Part shown: one piece after another, positions 32,085 to 40,745 of the stretch | How the letters are laid out: each line of letters opens with the position of its first letter | Position numbering within the stretch: position 1 is the first letter of the stretch | Source of the DNA: Ga0077527 sp050250695 | GTDB taxonomy: Bacteria > Pseudomonadota > Gammaproteobacteria > Burkholderiales > SG8-41 | Direction of reading: 5' to 3' | Length of the DNA stretch: 64,000 nt | NCBI GenBank assembly: GCA_050250695.1 | Contig: JBFWOE010000001.1 | Span: forward strand, 1-64,000 | Notes under the pieces: generated by a model | What the model saw: the letters and a program-made list of their open reading frames with translations, nothing else | What the model was told of the DNA's origin: nothing | Databases searched by the model: none | Made by a program: the position numbers and the translations under genes

Positions 32085-33038
32085 CTAATCCCAGGCTCCC
32101 CGCACCATGGCGATGCCATGCGCACCGCAGGACAGGCCCCGCTGCAGATCCGCCGGCATCAGCCCGCCCAGCGCGTAGAGCGGAATCCGCGCTACCGCCG
32201 CCAGATTCCTGAATCCTTCCCAGCCCAGCAGCACCGCACCGGGGTGCGTGGGTGTCGCGCAGACTGGCCCCAGCACCGCAAAATCAAGTTGCAATGCTTC
32301 GGATCTGGCAATGTCAGCCGCGGTGTGGCATGACGCCGCAACCAGAGGCAGTGCCGGTCGCACTTCCGCGGCTAGCAGCTGGCCCGCGGTCAGATGCACG
32401 CCATCGGCACCCGTGTGTGCCGCCAGACCGGCATCGCCGTTGATCAAGACCTTCGCACCACGGCGATGCGCATGTTCGACCACCGCAGCCGCAAATCTTT
32501 CAAGGACAGCTTGCGGCCAATCCTTTGCTCGCACCTGCACCAGACTCAGTCCGCGATCGAGTGCGGCATCCACGCGGGCCAGCGCGCCGTCGGGATCGGA
32601 GTGCGGAAAACCTGTGATGCCGTAGACCTCGGGCAATGCCATCGCCGCAAATACCGGCCCGTTCGCCGGCAGCACGGGGGCGACATCAATGGCCCCAAGC
32701 TGCTGCCAGGCAAAGGCCTGCGCCTCGCGCCCGTGCGGCTCACCGTTCCAGGCACGGACGCGGAAAAAATGCAGGCGCACATCGGCGTGCGGATAATCGA
32801 AATCACGGATGATCCAGGGATACGCAGTGACAACGTCTATCCCCAGTTCTTCATGGAGTTCGCGCGACAGCGCAGCGGCCGGGGTCTCGCCATCCTCCAC
32901 CTTGCCTCCCGGAAACTCCCAGTAGCCCGCGTAGACTTTTCCCGCAGGGCGTTGCGCCAGCAGAAAGCTGCCGTCCAACTGCTGGATTACCGCCGCCACA
33001 ACGTCGATGCGCCGGCGGGCGGCGGCCGGCGCAGGCAT
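32085..33038 (-). CDS. Nudix hydrolase (MutT-like) fused to a thiamine-phosphate-synthase-like domain
   Basis: A 317-residue two-domain protein. Residues 10-135 are a Nudix domain with the complete box between residues 44 and 66 (GGKVEDGETPAAALSRELHE then ELGI), suited to hydrolysing 8-oxo-dGTP. Residues 140-315 resemble ThiE/TenI (LVQVRAKDW, INGDAGLAAHTGADGVHL, VLGPVCATPTHPG, LYALGGLMP). Such fusions are common beside zapD/yacG in beta- and gammaproteobacteria and are annotated as Nudix family hydrolase; the ThiE-like part is usually not the main thiamine enzyme. It is convergent with yacG and lies five bases after the DUF815 ATPase gene, so both are probably one transcript. Confidence 0.9.
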   Translation of the reverse strand: MPAPAAARRRIDVVAAVIQQLDGSFLLAQRPAGKVYAGYWEFPGGKVEDGETPAAALSRELHEELGIDVVTAYPWIIRDFDYPHADVRLHFFRVRAWNGEPHGREAQAFAWQQLGAIDVAPVLPANGPVFAAMALPEVYGITGFPHSDPDGALARVDAALDRGLSLVQVRAKDWPQAVLERFAAAVVEHAHRRGAKVLINGDAGLAAHTGADGVHLTAGQLLAAEVRPALPLVAASCHTAADIARSEALQLDFAVLGPVCATPTHPGAVLLGWEGFRNLAAVARIPLYALGGLMPADLQRGLSCGAHGIAMVRGAWD

Positions 33039-33043
33039 GACGG

Positions 33044-33931
33044 TTACTTGCGGCGGTTGAGCCGGGTGCGGCCGGCCCAGTCACGGGCGAACTGCCAGGC
33101 GACGCGGCCACTGCGCGAACCGCGCGCCAATGCCCATTGCAGAGCGGCATGCTCGACCTCGGCACTTTTTCCACCGGACACCCTGAAATGCTCCAGCCAG
33201 ACCCTGACGATGCGCAGGTACTCGTCCTGGTCGAAGGGATAGAACGACACCCACAGACCGAATCGCTCGGACAGCGAAACTTTTTCCTCACTGGTCTCGC
33301 CGGGGTGGATTTCCTCGCCGACATGCTGGTATTCGAGGTTCTCATGCATGAACTCGGGCATCAGGTGTCGGCGGTTGGAGGTGGCATAGATCAGGCAGTT
33401 CTCCGATGCCGCAGCGACCGAACCGTCGAGCACGACTTTCAGCGCCTTGTAGCCGGGTTCGTCCGCCTCGAATGACAGGTCGTCGCAATAAAGTATGAAA
33501 CGTTCAGGACGCGCGTGGATCAGTTCGACAATGTCGGGCAGGTCGGTGAGATCGCGTTTCTCGACTTCGATCACGCGCAGCCCCCGGGTCGCGTACTTGT
33601 TGAGCAGTGCCTTGATCAGCGAGGATTTGCCGGTGCCGCGGGCGCCAGTCAGCAACACGTTGTTGGCGGGCAATCCGTCGACGAACTGCCGGGTGTTGCG
33701 CTCTACCCGTTCCTTCTGTTCGTCGATGCCGCACAGATCGCGAAGGTCAATGCGGTGCACCTGGTGTATCGGTTCCAGTACCGCCTGCGCGCCCTTTTTG
33801 CGCCAACGGAATGCGATGGATGCCTTCCAGTCCGTAGGTGCGGTGCTGGCAGGCAGCAATTGTTCGAGTCGCGCCAGCAGTACCTCGGCACGCGCTATAA
33901 GGGATTCCGCAGCGGGCGGGGGTTTCTTCAT
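33044..33931 (-). CDS. AAA-type ATPase of the DUF815 family
   Basis: A 295-residue P-loop ATPase. ATG 33931 (MKKPPPAAESLIARAE) is preferred; longer in-frame codons lie in A+T-rich non-conserved sequence. Walker A is GARGTGKSSLIKALL; a probable Walker B is FILYCDDLSFE, and a sensor-like IYATSNRRHL follows. The block RIDLRDLCGIDEQKERVERN is diagnostic for DUF815 (PF05673). The function is unknown in the family; members are predicted AAA+ ATPases with a substrate yet to be found. It lies between argJ and the Nudix/ThiE gene on the same strand, a conserved neighbourhood in betaproteobacteria. Confidence 0.88.
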   Translation of the reverse strand: MKKPPPAAESLIARAEVLLARLEQLLPASTAPTDWKASIAFRWRKKGAQAVLEPIHQVHRIDLRDLCGIDEQKERVERNTRQFVDGLPANNVLLTGARGTGKSSLIKALLNKYATRGLRVIEVEKRDLTDLPDIVELIHARPERFILYCDDLSFEADEPGYKALKVVLDGSVAAASENCLIYATSNRRHLMPEFMHENLEYQHVGEEIHPGETSEEKVSLSERFGLWVSFYPFDQDEYLRIVRVWLEHFRVSGGKSAEVEHAALQWALARGSRSGRVAWQFARDWAGRTRLNRRK

Positions 33932-33953
33932 AACTATATGATTAAATTGATAT

Positions 33954-35192
33954 TTAACTTCTATAGTCGGCGTTGATGCTGACATAGTCGTGCGACAGGT
34001 CGCAGGTCCACACCACGGCCGAAGCCCGCCCCCTGTTCAAGACCACGCGCACCGTGATCTCCGGCTGTTTCATCACGCGCTGGCCTTCGGCTTCCTGGTA
34101 GCCGGGGTGGCGGCCGCCATGCTGCGCCACCAGCACGTCATCAAGGTAAAGCTCGACGCCCTCAACCTCGAGATCGGTGATCCCGGCATAACCGATGGCG
34201 GCAAGTATCCGCCCGAGGTTGGGGTCGGAGGCGAAGAACGCGGTCTTGATCAGCGGTGAATGCGCAATTGCGTAGGCCACCTTGCGACACTCCTCCTCGC
34301 TGCGTCCGGCTTCCACCTTCACCGTGATGAATTTTGTTGCGCCTTCGCCGTCGCGCACGATGGCCTGCGCCAGTGTGACAGCCACTGCGGTGACTGCATC
34401 GCGAAAGGCCAGATACTCCGCGCTCTTTGCATCGGTGATCTCGGGCATGTCCGCCTTGCCACTCGCGATCAACATGAAACTGTCGTTGGTCGAGGTGTCG
34501 CCGTCAACGGTGATGCAGTTGAAGGAGCGTTGTGCGGCATGGCTCACGGCAGCCTTGACCAGAGGTTGACTGACCTTGGCGTCGGTGGCCATGAATCCGA
34601 GCATGGTGGCCATGCCCGGATGGATCATGCCCGCGCCCTTGGCAATGCCGGTGACCGTGATCGTTGTACCACCTACCGGAAACTGCCGTGACGCCGCTTT
34701 CGGCACCGTATCGGTGGTCATGATCGCCTCGGCGGCATCTGCCCATGTGTCCGACTTCAGTGCAGCTGCGCAGGCAGGCAATCCCGCCACGATACGCTCC
34801 ACCGGCAGCGGTTCCATGATGACGCCGGTCGAGAATGGCAACACCTGGGTCGGTTCGCAGCCCAGCAGCCGCGCCGCCTCGGCGCAGGTCTGCCTTGCGC
34901 GTGCTAGGCCTTCCTTGCCGGTGCCGGCATTGGCCACGCCGGTATTGATCAGCAGCGCCCTCACGCCCTGTTCCGGATCATTCATCGACAGATGCTGCCG
35001 CGCCACCACCACGGGCGCGGCACAGAAGCGGTTCTGGGTAAATACGCCGGCGACCCGCGCACCCTCATCAAGCACGATCAGCAACAGATCCTTGCGCCCG
35101 GATTTGCGAACACCCGCTTGCGCGATGCCCAGCCTCACCCCGGCCACTGGAAGCAGCGAGTGCGGATCCGGCGGATTGAGGTTGACTGGCAT
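33954..35192 (-). CDS. argJ: Bifunctional ornithine acetyltransferase / N-acetylglutamate synthase ArgJ
   Basis: A 412-residue enzyme of the arginine pathway that transfers acetyl from N-acetylornithine to glutamate and, if bifunctional, also uses acetyl-CoA. ArgJ proteins self-cleave before a catalytic threonine; the conserved site is visible as HPGMATMLGF with Ala195-Thr196. Other blocks are INTGVANAGTG, STGVIMEPLP, TTDTVPK and CITVDGDTSTNDS. It is three bases after secA on the same strand, a common betaproteobacterial arrangement. The C-terminal codons sit in an A+T-rich islet. Whether the enzyme is mono- or bifunctional cannot be decided from sequence alone. Confidence 0.96.
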   Translation of the reverse strand: MPVNLNPPDPHSLLPVAGVRLGIAQAGVRKSGRKDLLLIVLDEGARVAGVFTQNRFCAAPVVVARQHLSMNDPEQGVRALLINTGVANAGTGKEGLARARQTCAEAARLLGCEPTQVLPFSTGVIMEPLPVERIVAGLPACAAALKSDTWADAAEAIMTTDTVPKAASRQFPVGGTTITVTGIAKGAGMIHPGMATMLGFMATDAKVSQPLVKAAVSHAAQRSFNCITVDGDTSTNDSFMLIASGKADMPEITDAKSAEYLAFRDAVTAVAVTLAQAIVRDGEGATKFITVKVEAGRSEEECRKVAYAIAHSPLIKTAFFASDPNLGRILAAIGYAGITDLEVEGVELYLDDVLVAQHGGRHPGYQEAEGQRVMKQPEITVRVVLNRGRASAVVWTCDLSHDYVSINADYRS

Positions 35193-35195
35193 GCG

Positions 35196-38009
35196 TCAGG
35201 TCAGCCTGCCATGGCACTGCTTGTATTTTTTTCCCGATCCGCACGGACAGGGGTCATTGCGGCCGACTTTCTGGCCGCCGCGCACGAACGGCTGCGCTTT
35301 TTCGGCATCATCGGGTACGCCGGGGAAATCCTCGCCGGCCTCTGCCGGGGAATCCTCGACGGGGCTGTCCGGCGCCTCGGCATGCTGATACTGGATGTTC
35401 TGCAGGGCTTCGTGTTCCTCGGCTGCGCGCAGTTCCTCCGCGCTGCGGATCTGCACGGTCATCAGTATGCGCGTGACATCGGTCTTGACCATGTCGAGCA
35501 ATAGCGAAAACAGCTCGAAGGCTTCGCGCTTGTACTCCTGGGTCGGGTTTTTCTGCGCATAACCGCGCAAATGTATGCCCTGGCGCAGATGATCCAGCGC
35601 CGCCAGATGCTCACGCCAGTGCGAATCGACGCTCTGCAGCATGATGGCGCGCTCGTACTGTCGCATTGCAGCTGGATCCACCGCGGCTGTCTTTTCCGCG
35701 TAACGCGCATGGGCGGCTTCGACAATGCGCTGCAGCAGCGCCTCTTCCTCGAGATGGGTATTGTCTTTAAGCCACTGGCTGATCGGCAGATCCAGGGCGA
35801 GTTCGCCACGCAGCACGGCTTCCAGTCCCTCCACCTGCCACTGTTCTTCCAGACTGCCCGGCGGGATGTACTGCACGAAATGGCTGCGAATGACGTCGGT
35901 GCGCATTGCCGCGATGGTGGCCGACACGTCCGAACTGTCGAGCAGTTCGTTGCGCTGCTGGTAGATCACCTTGCGCTGGTCGTTGGCGACGTCGTCATAC
36001 TCCAGCAGGTGCTTGCGCATGTCGAAGTTTCTCGCCTCGACCTTGCGCTGCGCGTTCTCGATGGAGCGCGTCACCCAGGGATGTTCGATCGCTTCCCCAT
36101 CGGGCATCTTCAGGCGCTCCATGATCGCGGCAACCCGGTCCGATGCGAATATCCGCAGCAACGAATCATCCAGCGCGAGGTAGAACCGGCTGGATCCCGG
36201 GTCGCCCTGGCGGCCGGAACGCCCGCGCAACTGGTTGTCGATCCGCCGCGATTCATGCCGCTCGGTACCGACTATGTGCAGCCCCCCGGCCTTGACCACC
36301 TCGTCGTGGCGCCGCCGCCACTCCTCGCGAAGCTCGGCAACGCGCTTCTCGCGGGCACTCCGGTCCAGCGACTCGTCGGCAAGGATGCGGTTGATTTCCG
36401 GTTCGGGATTGCCGCCGAGGACTATGTCCGTGCCGCGCCCCGCCATATTGGTGGCGATGGTGATGACTTTCGGGCGGCCGGCCTGGATCACGATCTCGGC
36501 TTCACGCGCGTGCTGCTTGGCGTTGAGCACGTTATGCGTCAATCCAGCCTTCTGCAGCACACCGGAAATGTACTCGGAATTTTCGATCGAAGTCGTGCCT
36601 ACCAGCACCGGCTGCCCGCGCTCGTAACAGCCGCGGATATCCTCGATGATTGCTGCGTATTTTTCGCGGCTGGTGCGGAAGACCTGGTCCATGCGGTCGT
36701 CGCGGATCATCGGATGGTGTGTCGGAATCACCACGGTCTCAAGCCCGTAGATCTGCTGGAACTCGTAGGCTTCGGTATCCGCGGTGCCGGTCATCCCGGA
36801 CAGTTTTCCGTACATCCGGAAATAGTTCTGGAAGGTGATCGTGGCCAGAGTCTGGTTCTCCTTCTGGATCTCCACGCCCTCCTTGGCCTCGATCGCCTGG
36901 TGCAGCCCGTCAGACCAGCGCCGTCCCGGCATCAGGCGGCCGGTGAATTCGTCGACGATGACGATTTCGTTGTTCTGTACCACGTACTGCTGGTCACGAT
37001 GAAACAGGCTGTGCGCACGCAATGCCGCGTTCAGGTGATGCATCAGCCCGATGTTGGCAGCGTCATACAGGCTGCCCCCTTCCGGCAGCAGTCCCGCCTG
37101 TGCAAGCAGGGTCTCGGCGTGTTCGTGGCCCTCTTCGGACAGAATCACCTGGTGACCCTTTTCGTCCACCCAGTAATCACCCGGCGACTTTTCCTCTTTC
37201 TGCCGGGTGAGCTTGGGGGCGACGGCATTCATCCGCACATAAAGATCCGTGGTGTCTTCCGCCTGTCCGGAAATGATCAGCGGCGTGCGCGCCTCGTCGA
37301 TCAGGATCGAATCCACCTCGTCGACAATCGCGAACGCCAGTCCCCGTTGCACTTTCTCCGACAACTCGTAGACCATGTTGTCGCGCAGGTAATCGAATCC
37401 GAATTCATTGTTGGTGCCATAGGTGATGTCGGCACGATAGGCCTGCTGCTTCAGGTCGTGCTCCATCTGCGACAGGTTGACACCGACAGTGAGTCCGAGG
37501 AAACGATAGATGCGCCCCATCCAGTCGGCGTCGCGCTGGGCCAGGTAATCGTTCACCGTCACGATGTGCACGCCGGTTTCGGCAAGAGCATTAAGATAAG
37601 CCGGCAATGTAGCCACCAGCGTCTTGCCCTCACCGGTACGCATTTCGGCAATCTTGCCGTTATGCAGCGCGATGCCGCCGACGAGCTGGACATCGAAATG
37701 GCGCATGCCCAGCACCCGCTTGCCGGCCTCGCGCACCACGGCAAAGGCTTCGGGTAACAGTTCGTCGAGAGCCGCGCGTCGCAGCTTTTCGGTATCAGCG
37801 GGCTGACCGGCTGTCGCCGAACCATCGGAGGTGGCCAGCCGGGCGCGGATCCGGCCGCGGAATTCTTCCGTTTTGGCGCGCAGTTGCTCATCGGACAGGG
37901 CAGAGACCTGCGGCTCGAGTGCGTTGACCGCGCGCACCGTGCGACGGTACTGTTTGAGCAGCCGCTCGTTGCGGCTGCCGAACACTTTCTTCAATAAGCC
38001 GGTAATCAT
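35196..38009 (-). CDS. secA: Preprotein translocase ATPase SecA
   Basis: A 937-residue motor of the Sec pathway. ATG 38009 (MITGLLKKVFGSRNERLL) is the standard start with AGGA upstream; a longer frame to 38054 would run into a terminator hairpin. NBD1 has Walker A in MRTGEGKTLVATLP and the DEAD-type VDEVDSILIDEARTPL. NBD2 has TNMAGRGTDIVLGGNPE and the motif QLRGRSGRQGDPGSS. The C-terminal SecB/lipid-binding zinc tail CPCGSGKKYKQCHG is present with all four ligands. The linker before the tail (residues about 875-915) is Glu/Ala/Pro-rich. It follows the M23 peptidase gene after a terminator, so it likely has its own promoter. Confidence 0.97.
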   Translation of the reverse strand: MITGLLKKVFGSRNERLLKQYRRTVRAVNALEPQVSALSDEQLRAKTEEFRGRIRARLATSDGSATAGQPADTEKLRRAALDELLPEAFAVVREAGKRVLGMRHFDVQLVGGIALHNGKIAEMRTGEGKTLVATLPAYLNALAETGVHIVTVNDYLAQRDADWMGRIYRFLGLTVGVNLSQMEHDLKQQAYRADITYGTNNEFGFDYLRDNMVYELSEKVQRGLAFAIVDEVDSILIDEARTPLIISGQAEDTTDLYVRMNAVAPKLTRQKEEKSPGDYWVDEKGHQVILSEEGHEHAETLLAQAGLLPEGGSLYDAANIGLMHHLNAALRAHSLFHRDQQYVVQNNEIVIVDEFTGRLMPGRRWSDGLHQAIEAKEGVEIQKENQTLATITFQNYFRMYGKLSGMTGTADTEAYEFQQIYGLETVVIPTHHPMIRDDRMDQVFRTSREKYAAIIEDIRGCYERGQPVLVGTTSIENSEYISGVLQKAGLTHNVLNAKQHAREAEIVIQAGRPKVITIATNMAGRGTDIVLGGNPEPEINRILADESLDRSAREKRVAELREEWRRRHDEVVKAGGLHIVGTERHESRRIDNQLRGRSGRQGDPGSSRFYLALDDSLLRIFASDRVAAIMERLKMPDGEAIEHPWVTRSIENAQRKVEARNFDMRKHLLEYDDVANDQRKVIYQQRNELLDSSDVSATIAAMRTDVIRSHFVQYIPPGSLEEQWQVEGLEAVLRGELALDLPISQWLKDNTHLEEEALLQRIVEAAHARYAEKTAAVDPAAMRQYERAIMLQSVDSHWREHLAALDHLRQGIHLRGYAQKNPTQEYKREAFELFSLLLDMVKTDVTRILMTVQIRSAEELRAAEEHEALQNIQYQHAEAPDSPVEDSPAEAGEDFPGVPDDAEKAQPFVRGGQKVGRNDPCPCGSGKKYKQCHGRLT

Positions 38010-38022
38010 GAACATCCTGAAT

Positions 38023-38049
38023 AAAAAAGGGGTGGGATAATCCCACCCC
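38023..38049 (-). terminator. Rho-independent terminator between the M23 peptidase gene and secA
   Basis: GGGGTGGGA and TCCCACCCC (38029-38049) form a 9-bp stem with a 3-base loop. On the minus strand it is followed by six T (complement of 38023-38028). It lies 27 bases beyond the M23 gene stop and just upstream of the secA ribosome-binding site. Confidence 0.8.
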
Positions 38050-38076
38050 CGCAATTCTTGAGCTCAGTGCCGCCGG

Positions 38077-38994
38077 TCAGCCGGGCAATTGCAGAAACTG
38101 CGCAGGGTTCCGTGCGGCGCCGCGCTGACGCACCTCGAAATGCAGATGTGCGCCTGTCGCGCGGCCGGTTCCGCCCACGTTCGCGATCCGCGATCCGCGC
38201 AATACGACGTCACCGACCTTCACAAAACGCTTCGATGCGTGTGCGTACCGCGTGATCAGATCGTTGCCGTGATCAACCTCGATCATATTACCATATTGAG
38301 GGTGGAAATCTGAGTAGACGACGACCCCTGCGGCGGCCGCGTAGATGGGTGTCCCCGCCTCGGCCATGAAATCGATGCCTTCGTGAAACGCGCGCTGGCC
38401 GGTAAAGGGATCGATGCGCCAGCCGAAATTCGATGAATACCAGCCGCCGTCCACCGGCAGCTTGGTGGGTACCAGTTTCTTGCGCGCGCTTTCCTGGGTG
38501 AACATCGACTCCAGCAGTCCAAGCTTGTCACCGCGATCATCCAGTTGCCGTGTCAGCAAATTGACCTGGTCGGTGAAATCCCCCAGCGAAAGGTTACGGC
38601 TCGGAATCGACGATGCGGCGCCGCCGCGGCCCGGAATCTCGTTGAACATCAATTCCTGGGGTTTGAATCCCGCCAGCTTCGCCAGGCGCTCGCCGAGCGT
38701 ATCCAGACGGAGCAACTGGGCCTGCATCTGGCCGAGCCTGACCGCCATCGCATTGAGGTTGTCCTGCAGGTAGGACTGGGTTCTCTCATGCTGCTGCTGC
38801 TGGATCGAGACCAGTACGTCCCTGACGTATGGGATATTCAGTTCGGCGGCAAACCGCAGGATGCCGTAGTTCATGGCCCCCGCCAGCAGCAGCACCAGCA
38901 CAAACCCGAAGGTACCGGCTGCAATGAGATGCTGCCAGCCCAGAGTAATCGTCCGCGCCTTTGGCAGTTTCTCGGAAACCAGAATAATATTCAT
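38077..38994 (-). CDS. M23-family metallopeptidase (LytM-type), membrane-anchored
   Basis: A 305-residue envelope protein. It has an N-terminal cytoplasmic tail, one membrane helix (about 24-45), a coiled-coil region (about 58-115) and a C-terminal M23 peptidase domain (about 185-300). Zinc ligands are visible in FHEGIDFMAE (His and Asp) and in the HLHFEV block; YAHASKRFVKVGDVV is also typical. It probably cleaves peptidoglycan cross-bridges or, like EnvC/NlpD relatives, activates amidases; since the metal motif is complete, direct endopeptidase activity is possible. It is divergent from dciA with only 20 bases between start codons and is followed by a terminator before secA, so it forms a single-gene unit. 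Confidence 0.9.
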   Translation of the reverse strand: MNIILVSEKLPKARTITLGWQHLIAAGTFGFVLVLLLAGAMNYGILRFAAELNIPYVRDVLVSIQQQQHERTQSYLQDNLNAMAVRLGQMQAQLLRLDTLGERLAKLAGFKPQELMFNEIPGRGGAASSIPSRNLSLGDFTDQVNLLTRQLDDRGDKLGLLESMFTQESARKKLVPTKLPVDGGWYSSNFGWRIDPFTGQRAFHEGIDFMAEAGTPIYAAAAGVVVYSDFHPQYGNMIEVDHGNDLITRYAHASKRFVKVGDVVLRGSRIANVGGTGRATGAHLHFEVRQRGAARNPAQFLQLPG

Positions 38995-39014
38995 GGTCCA
39001 ACTCCCTTATCGCC

Positions 39015-39452
39015 ATGCCCACCCGCAAACTCAGCGCCCTGTTATCGAATACTGCGGGCTTGTCGGCGCTGACTCGGGCATCGCAACGCATCACAGCGCT
39101 GCAACGGCTTTATGCAGTCTGCGCGCCCCCTGAACTGACCCAGGCCAGCCGCGTGATCCACGAACACGGCGGCATGCTGGTCATAGCGGCAGACAACGGT
39201 GCAATCGCGGCCAAACTGCGGCAAATGACACCGCGATTGCTGAAGAATCTGCAAAAACAGACGGCGGAGGTTACTGGAATTCGCGTTCAAATTCAAGTAA
39301 ATAAGGTCCATTCCAGACCCGCCGGCGGCACCAAAATGACCACCTTACCCATTGATTTGATTGAAAGTTTTGACAGGCTTTCGAAACAAATCAAGGATTC
39401 CCGCCTGCGCTCGGCGCTGGTGCGCTTCGCCGCACGGCGGCGCGGCGGATGA
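39015..39452 (+). CDS. dciA: DciA-like protein (DUF721)
   Basis: A 145-residue protein of the DUF721 family, which includes DciA, the replicative-helicase loader-like factor of bacteria lacking DnaC/DnaI. The KH-like domain is recognisable in LQRLYAVCAPPELTQASRVI, EHGGMLVIAADNGAIAAKLRQ and TPRLLKNLQKQT. A basic, possibly disordered C-terminal tail (LVRFAARRRGG) follows, which in DciA contacts DNA or helicase. The gene sits between lpxC and the M23 peptidase-secA pair, the common betaproteobacterial place. It shares a 20-bp divergent gap with the M23 gene and lacks a clear ribosome-binding site. No dnaC is in the window to test the functional link. Confidence 0.8.
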   Translation: MPTRKLSALLSNTAGLSALTRASQRITALQRLYAVCAPPELTQASRVIHEHGGMLVIAADNGAIAAKLRQMTPRLLKNLQKQTAEVTGIRVQIQVNKVHSRPAGGTKMTTLPIDLIESFDRLSKQIKDSRLRSALVRFAARRRGG

Positions 39453-39478
39453 CCGGACACCCGGCCGGAACCGTGGCG

Positions 39479-39664
39479 TCAGACCACCACCAACAGGCGC
39501 TCAGCGGCGTAAAAAGCGATCAGCAACAGGGCAAACGCCAGTGTGCCCAGGAATACGCGCCAGGCAAACTGCAGAAAGCGCCGTTGGCGGGAATAAGCAT
39601 ACAGCGCCAGAGAAACTCCGATGGTGATCAGGGCAAGCAACCCGACCAGTCGCAGGAGCAGCAT
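39479..39664 (-). CDS. Small inner-membrane protein, two helices
   Basis: A 61-residue hydrophobic protein with two predicted membrane helices: LLLRLVGLLALITIGVSLAL and FLGTLAFALLLIAFYAAERL, joined by a basic loop (SRQRRFLQFAWR). This is a typical small membrane protein rather than chance translation. It lies 44 bases after lpxC on the same strand and may be the last gene of the dcw/lpxC region. I do not know a function; similar short transmembrane genes beside lpxC or dciA occur in betaproteobacteria. Confidence 0.65.
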   Translation of the reverse strand: MLLLRLVGLLALITIGVSLALYAYSRQRRFLQFAWRVFLGTLAFALLLIAFYAAERLLVVV

Positions 39665-39708
39665 CAGCTGTCAGTCCCGTCGTCCCGGGAAGCGACCCCG
39701 GGCAACGC

Positions 39709-40620
39709 TCAAGCGGCCTGAGGTTGCCACGCCAGAAACGGCGGTGCATCCTCGGTGCGGTCGTAGCTGACGAATTCCCATGCCTGCGACTGCTCCAGCA
39801 GGTGGCGCAGCAGCCGGTTATTCATCGCGTGCCCCGACTTGTGCCCGCTGAAGGCACCGATCAGGGGATGGCCGAGCAGGTAGAGATCGCCAATCGCGTC
39901 GAGCACCTTGTGTTTGACAAACTCGTTGTCGTAACGCAGTCCGTCGGTGTTGAGCACGCGGTACTCGTCCATGACGATTGCATTATCGAGGCTGCCGCCG
40001 AGCGCCAGTCCCTGCGCGCGCATGCTTTCCACGTCCTGCATGAAGCCAAATGTACGCGCGCGGGCGACTTCCTTGACGTACGAGGTCGATGCGAAATCGA
40101 CCACAACGGTCTGGGCGCTGGCGTCAAAAACGGGGTGCGCGTAATCGATGGCCAGTTCCAGCCGGAAACCGTTGTGGGGCGCGAAACGCACCCACTTGTC
40201 GCCATCGCGCACTTCGACCGGTTTGAGGATGCGGATGAACTTCTTCGGGGCTTCCTGCTCTTCGATGCCTGCTGACTGCAGCAGGAATACAAATGGCCCC
40301 GCACTGCCGTCCATGATCGGCACTTCGGGCGCGGTCACGTCCACCCAGGCATTGTCCACGCCGAGGCCGGCCAGTGCAGACATCAGGTGTTCCACCGTTT
40401 GCACCCGTACGCCGTCCTTTTCCAGGCAGGAAGACAACCGCGTGTCGCCAACCGCGTAAGGATCGGCCTTGATCTCCACCGGCACGTCGAGATCGGTGCG
40501 CCGGAACACGATCCCGGTGTGGGGCTGCGCCGGACGCAGGGTCAGGTGGACCTTTTCGCCCGTGTGCAGACCCACGCCAGTGGCGCGAATCACGTTCTTC
40601 AATGTGCGTTGCCTGATCAC
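39709..40620 (-). CDS. lpxC: UDP-3-O-acyl-N-acetylglucosamine deacetylase LpxC
   Basis: A 303-residue zinc deacetylase catalysing the committed step of lipid A synthesis. GTG 40620 (VIRQRTLKNVIRATGVGLHTG) is chosen because GGTGG lies upstream and the length then equals the 305 residues of E. coli LpxC; an upstream ATG at 40692 is out of line with the family. Zinc ligands fit TVEHLMSAL (His) and the HKVLDAIGD block (His and Asp); the catalytic histidine lies in GHKSGH. The substrate-tunnel region is intact. It follows ftsZ by 125 bases with its own extended -10 promoter, as in E. coli. Confidence 0.95.
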   Translation of the reverse strand: MIRQRTLKNVIRATGVGLHTGEKVHLTLRPAQPHTGIVFRRTDLDVPVEIKADPYAVGDTRLSSCLEKDGVRVQTVEHLMSALAGLGVDNAWVDVTAPEVPIMDGSAGPFVFLLQSAGIEEQEAPKKFIRILKPVEVRDGDKWVRFAPHNGFRLELAIDYAHPVFDASAQTVVVDFASTSYVKEVARARTFGFMQDVESMRAQGLALGGSLDNAIVMDEYRVLNTDGLRYDNEFVKHKVLDAIGDLYLLGHPLIGAFSGHKSGHAMNNRLLRHLLEQSQAWEFVSYDRTEDAPPFLAWQPQAA

Positions 40621-40646
40621 GATCTGCCACCCATACGCAATGCATC

Positions 40647-40662
40647 GCCCGGTTTGCCGGGC
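40647..40662. other. Hairpin in the lpxC leader
   Basis: GCCCGG and CCGGGC form a 6-bp stem with a four-base loop, between the proposed lpxC promoter and its start codon. It could influence lpxC translation. It has no T run and is not a terminator. Confidence 0.3.
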
Positions 40663-40672
40663 AGGGTCGCGG

Positions 40673-40681
40673 ATTTTACCA
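40673..40681 (-). promoter_or_regulatory. Extended -10 promoter of lpxC
   Basis: On the minus strand TGGTAAAAT is an extended -10 (TGN-TAAAAT). No good -35 lies upstream, which is typical for extended -10 promoters. It points to lpxC, about 53 bases downstream, and would give lpxC expression independent of ftsZ. Confidence 0.4.
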
Positions 40682-40745
40682 TGCTGCCGCACTGCAGCAC
40701 AGGCGACTCCGCCATTGCCCGCCCATGAGCAACCGACTTCCGGCT

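Noticed and set aside
35571..37757. A 728-codon plus-strand frame opposite secA
   Set aside because: Antisense of secA, without domain or ribosome-binding site.
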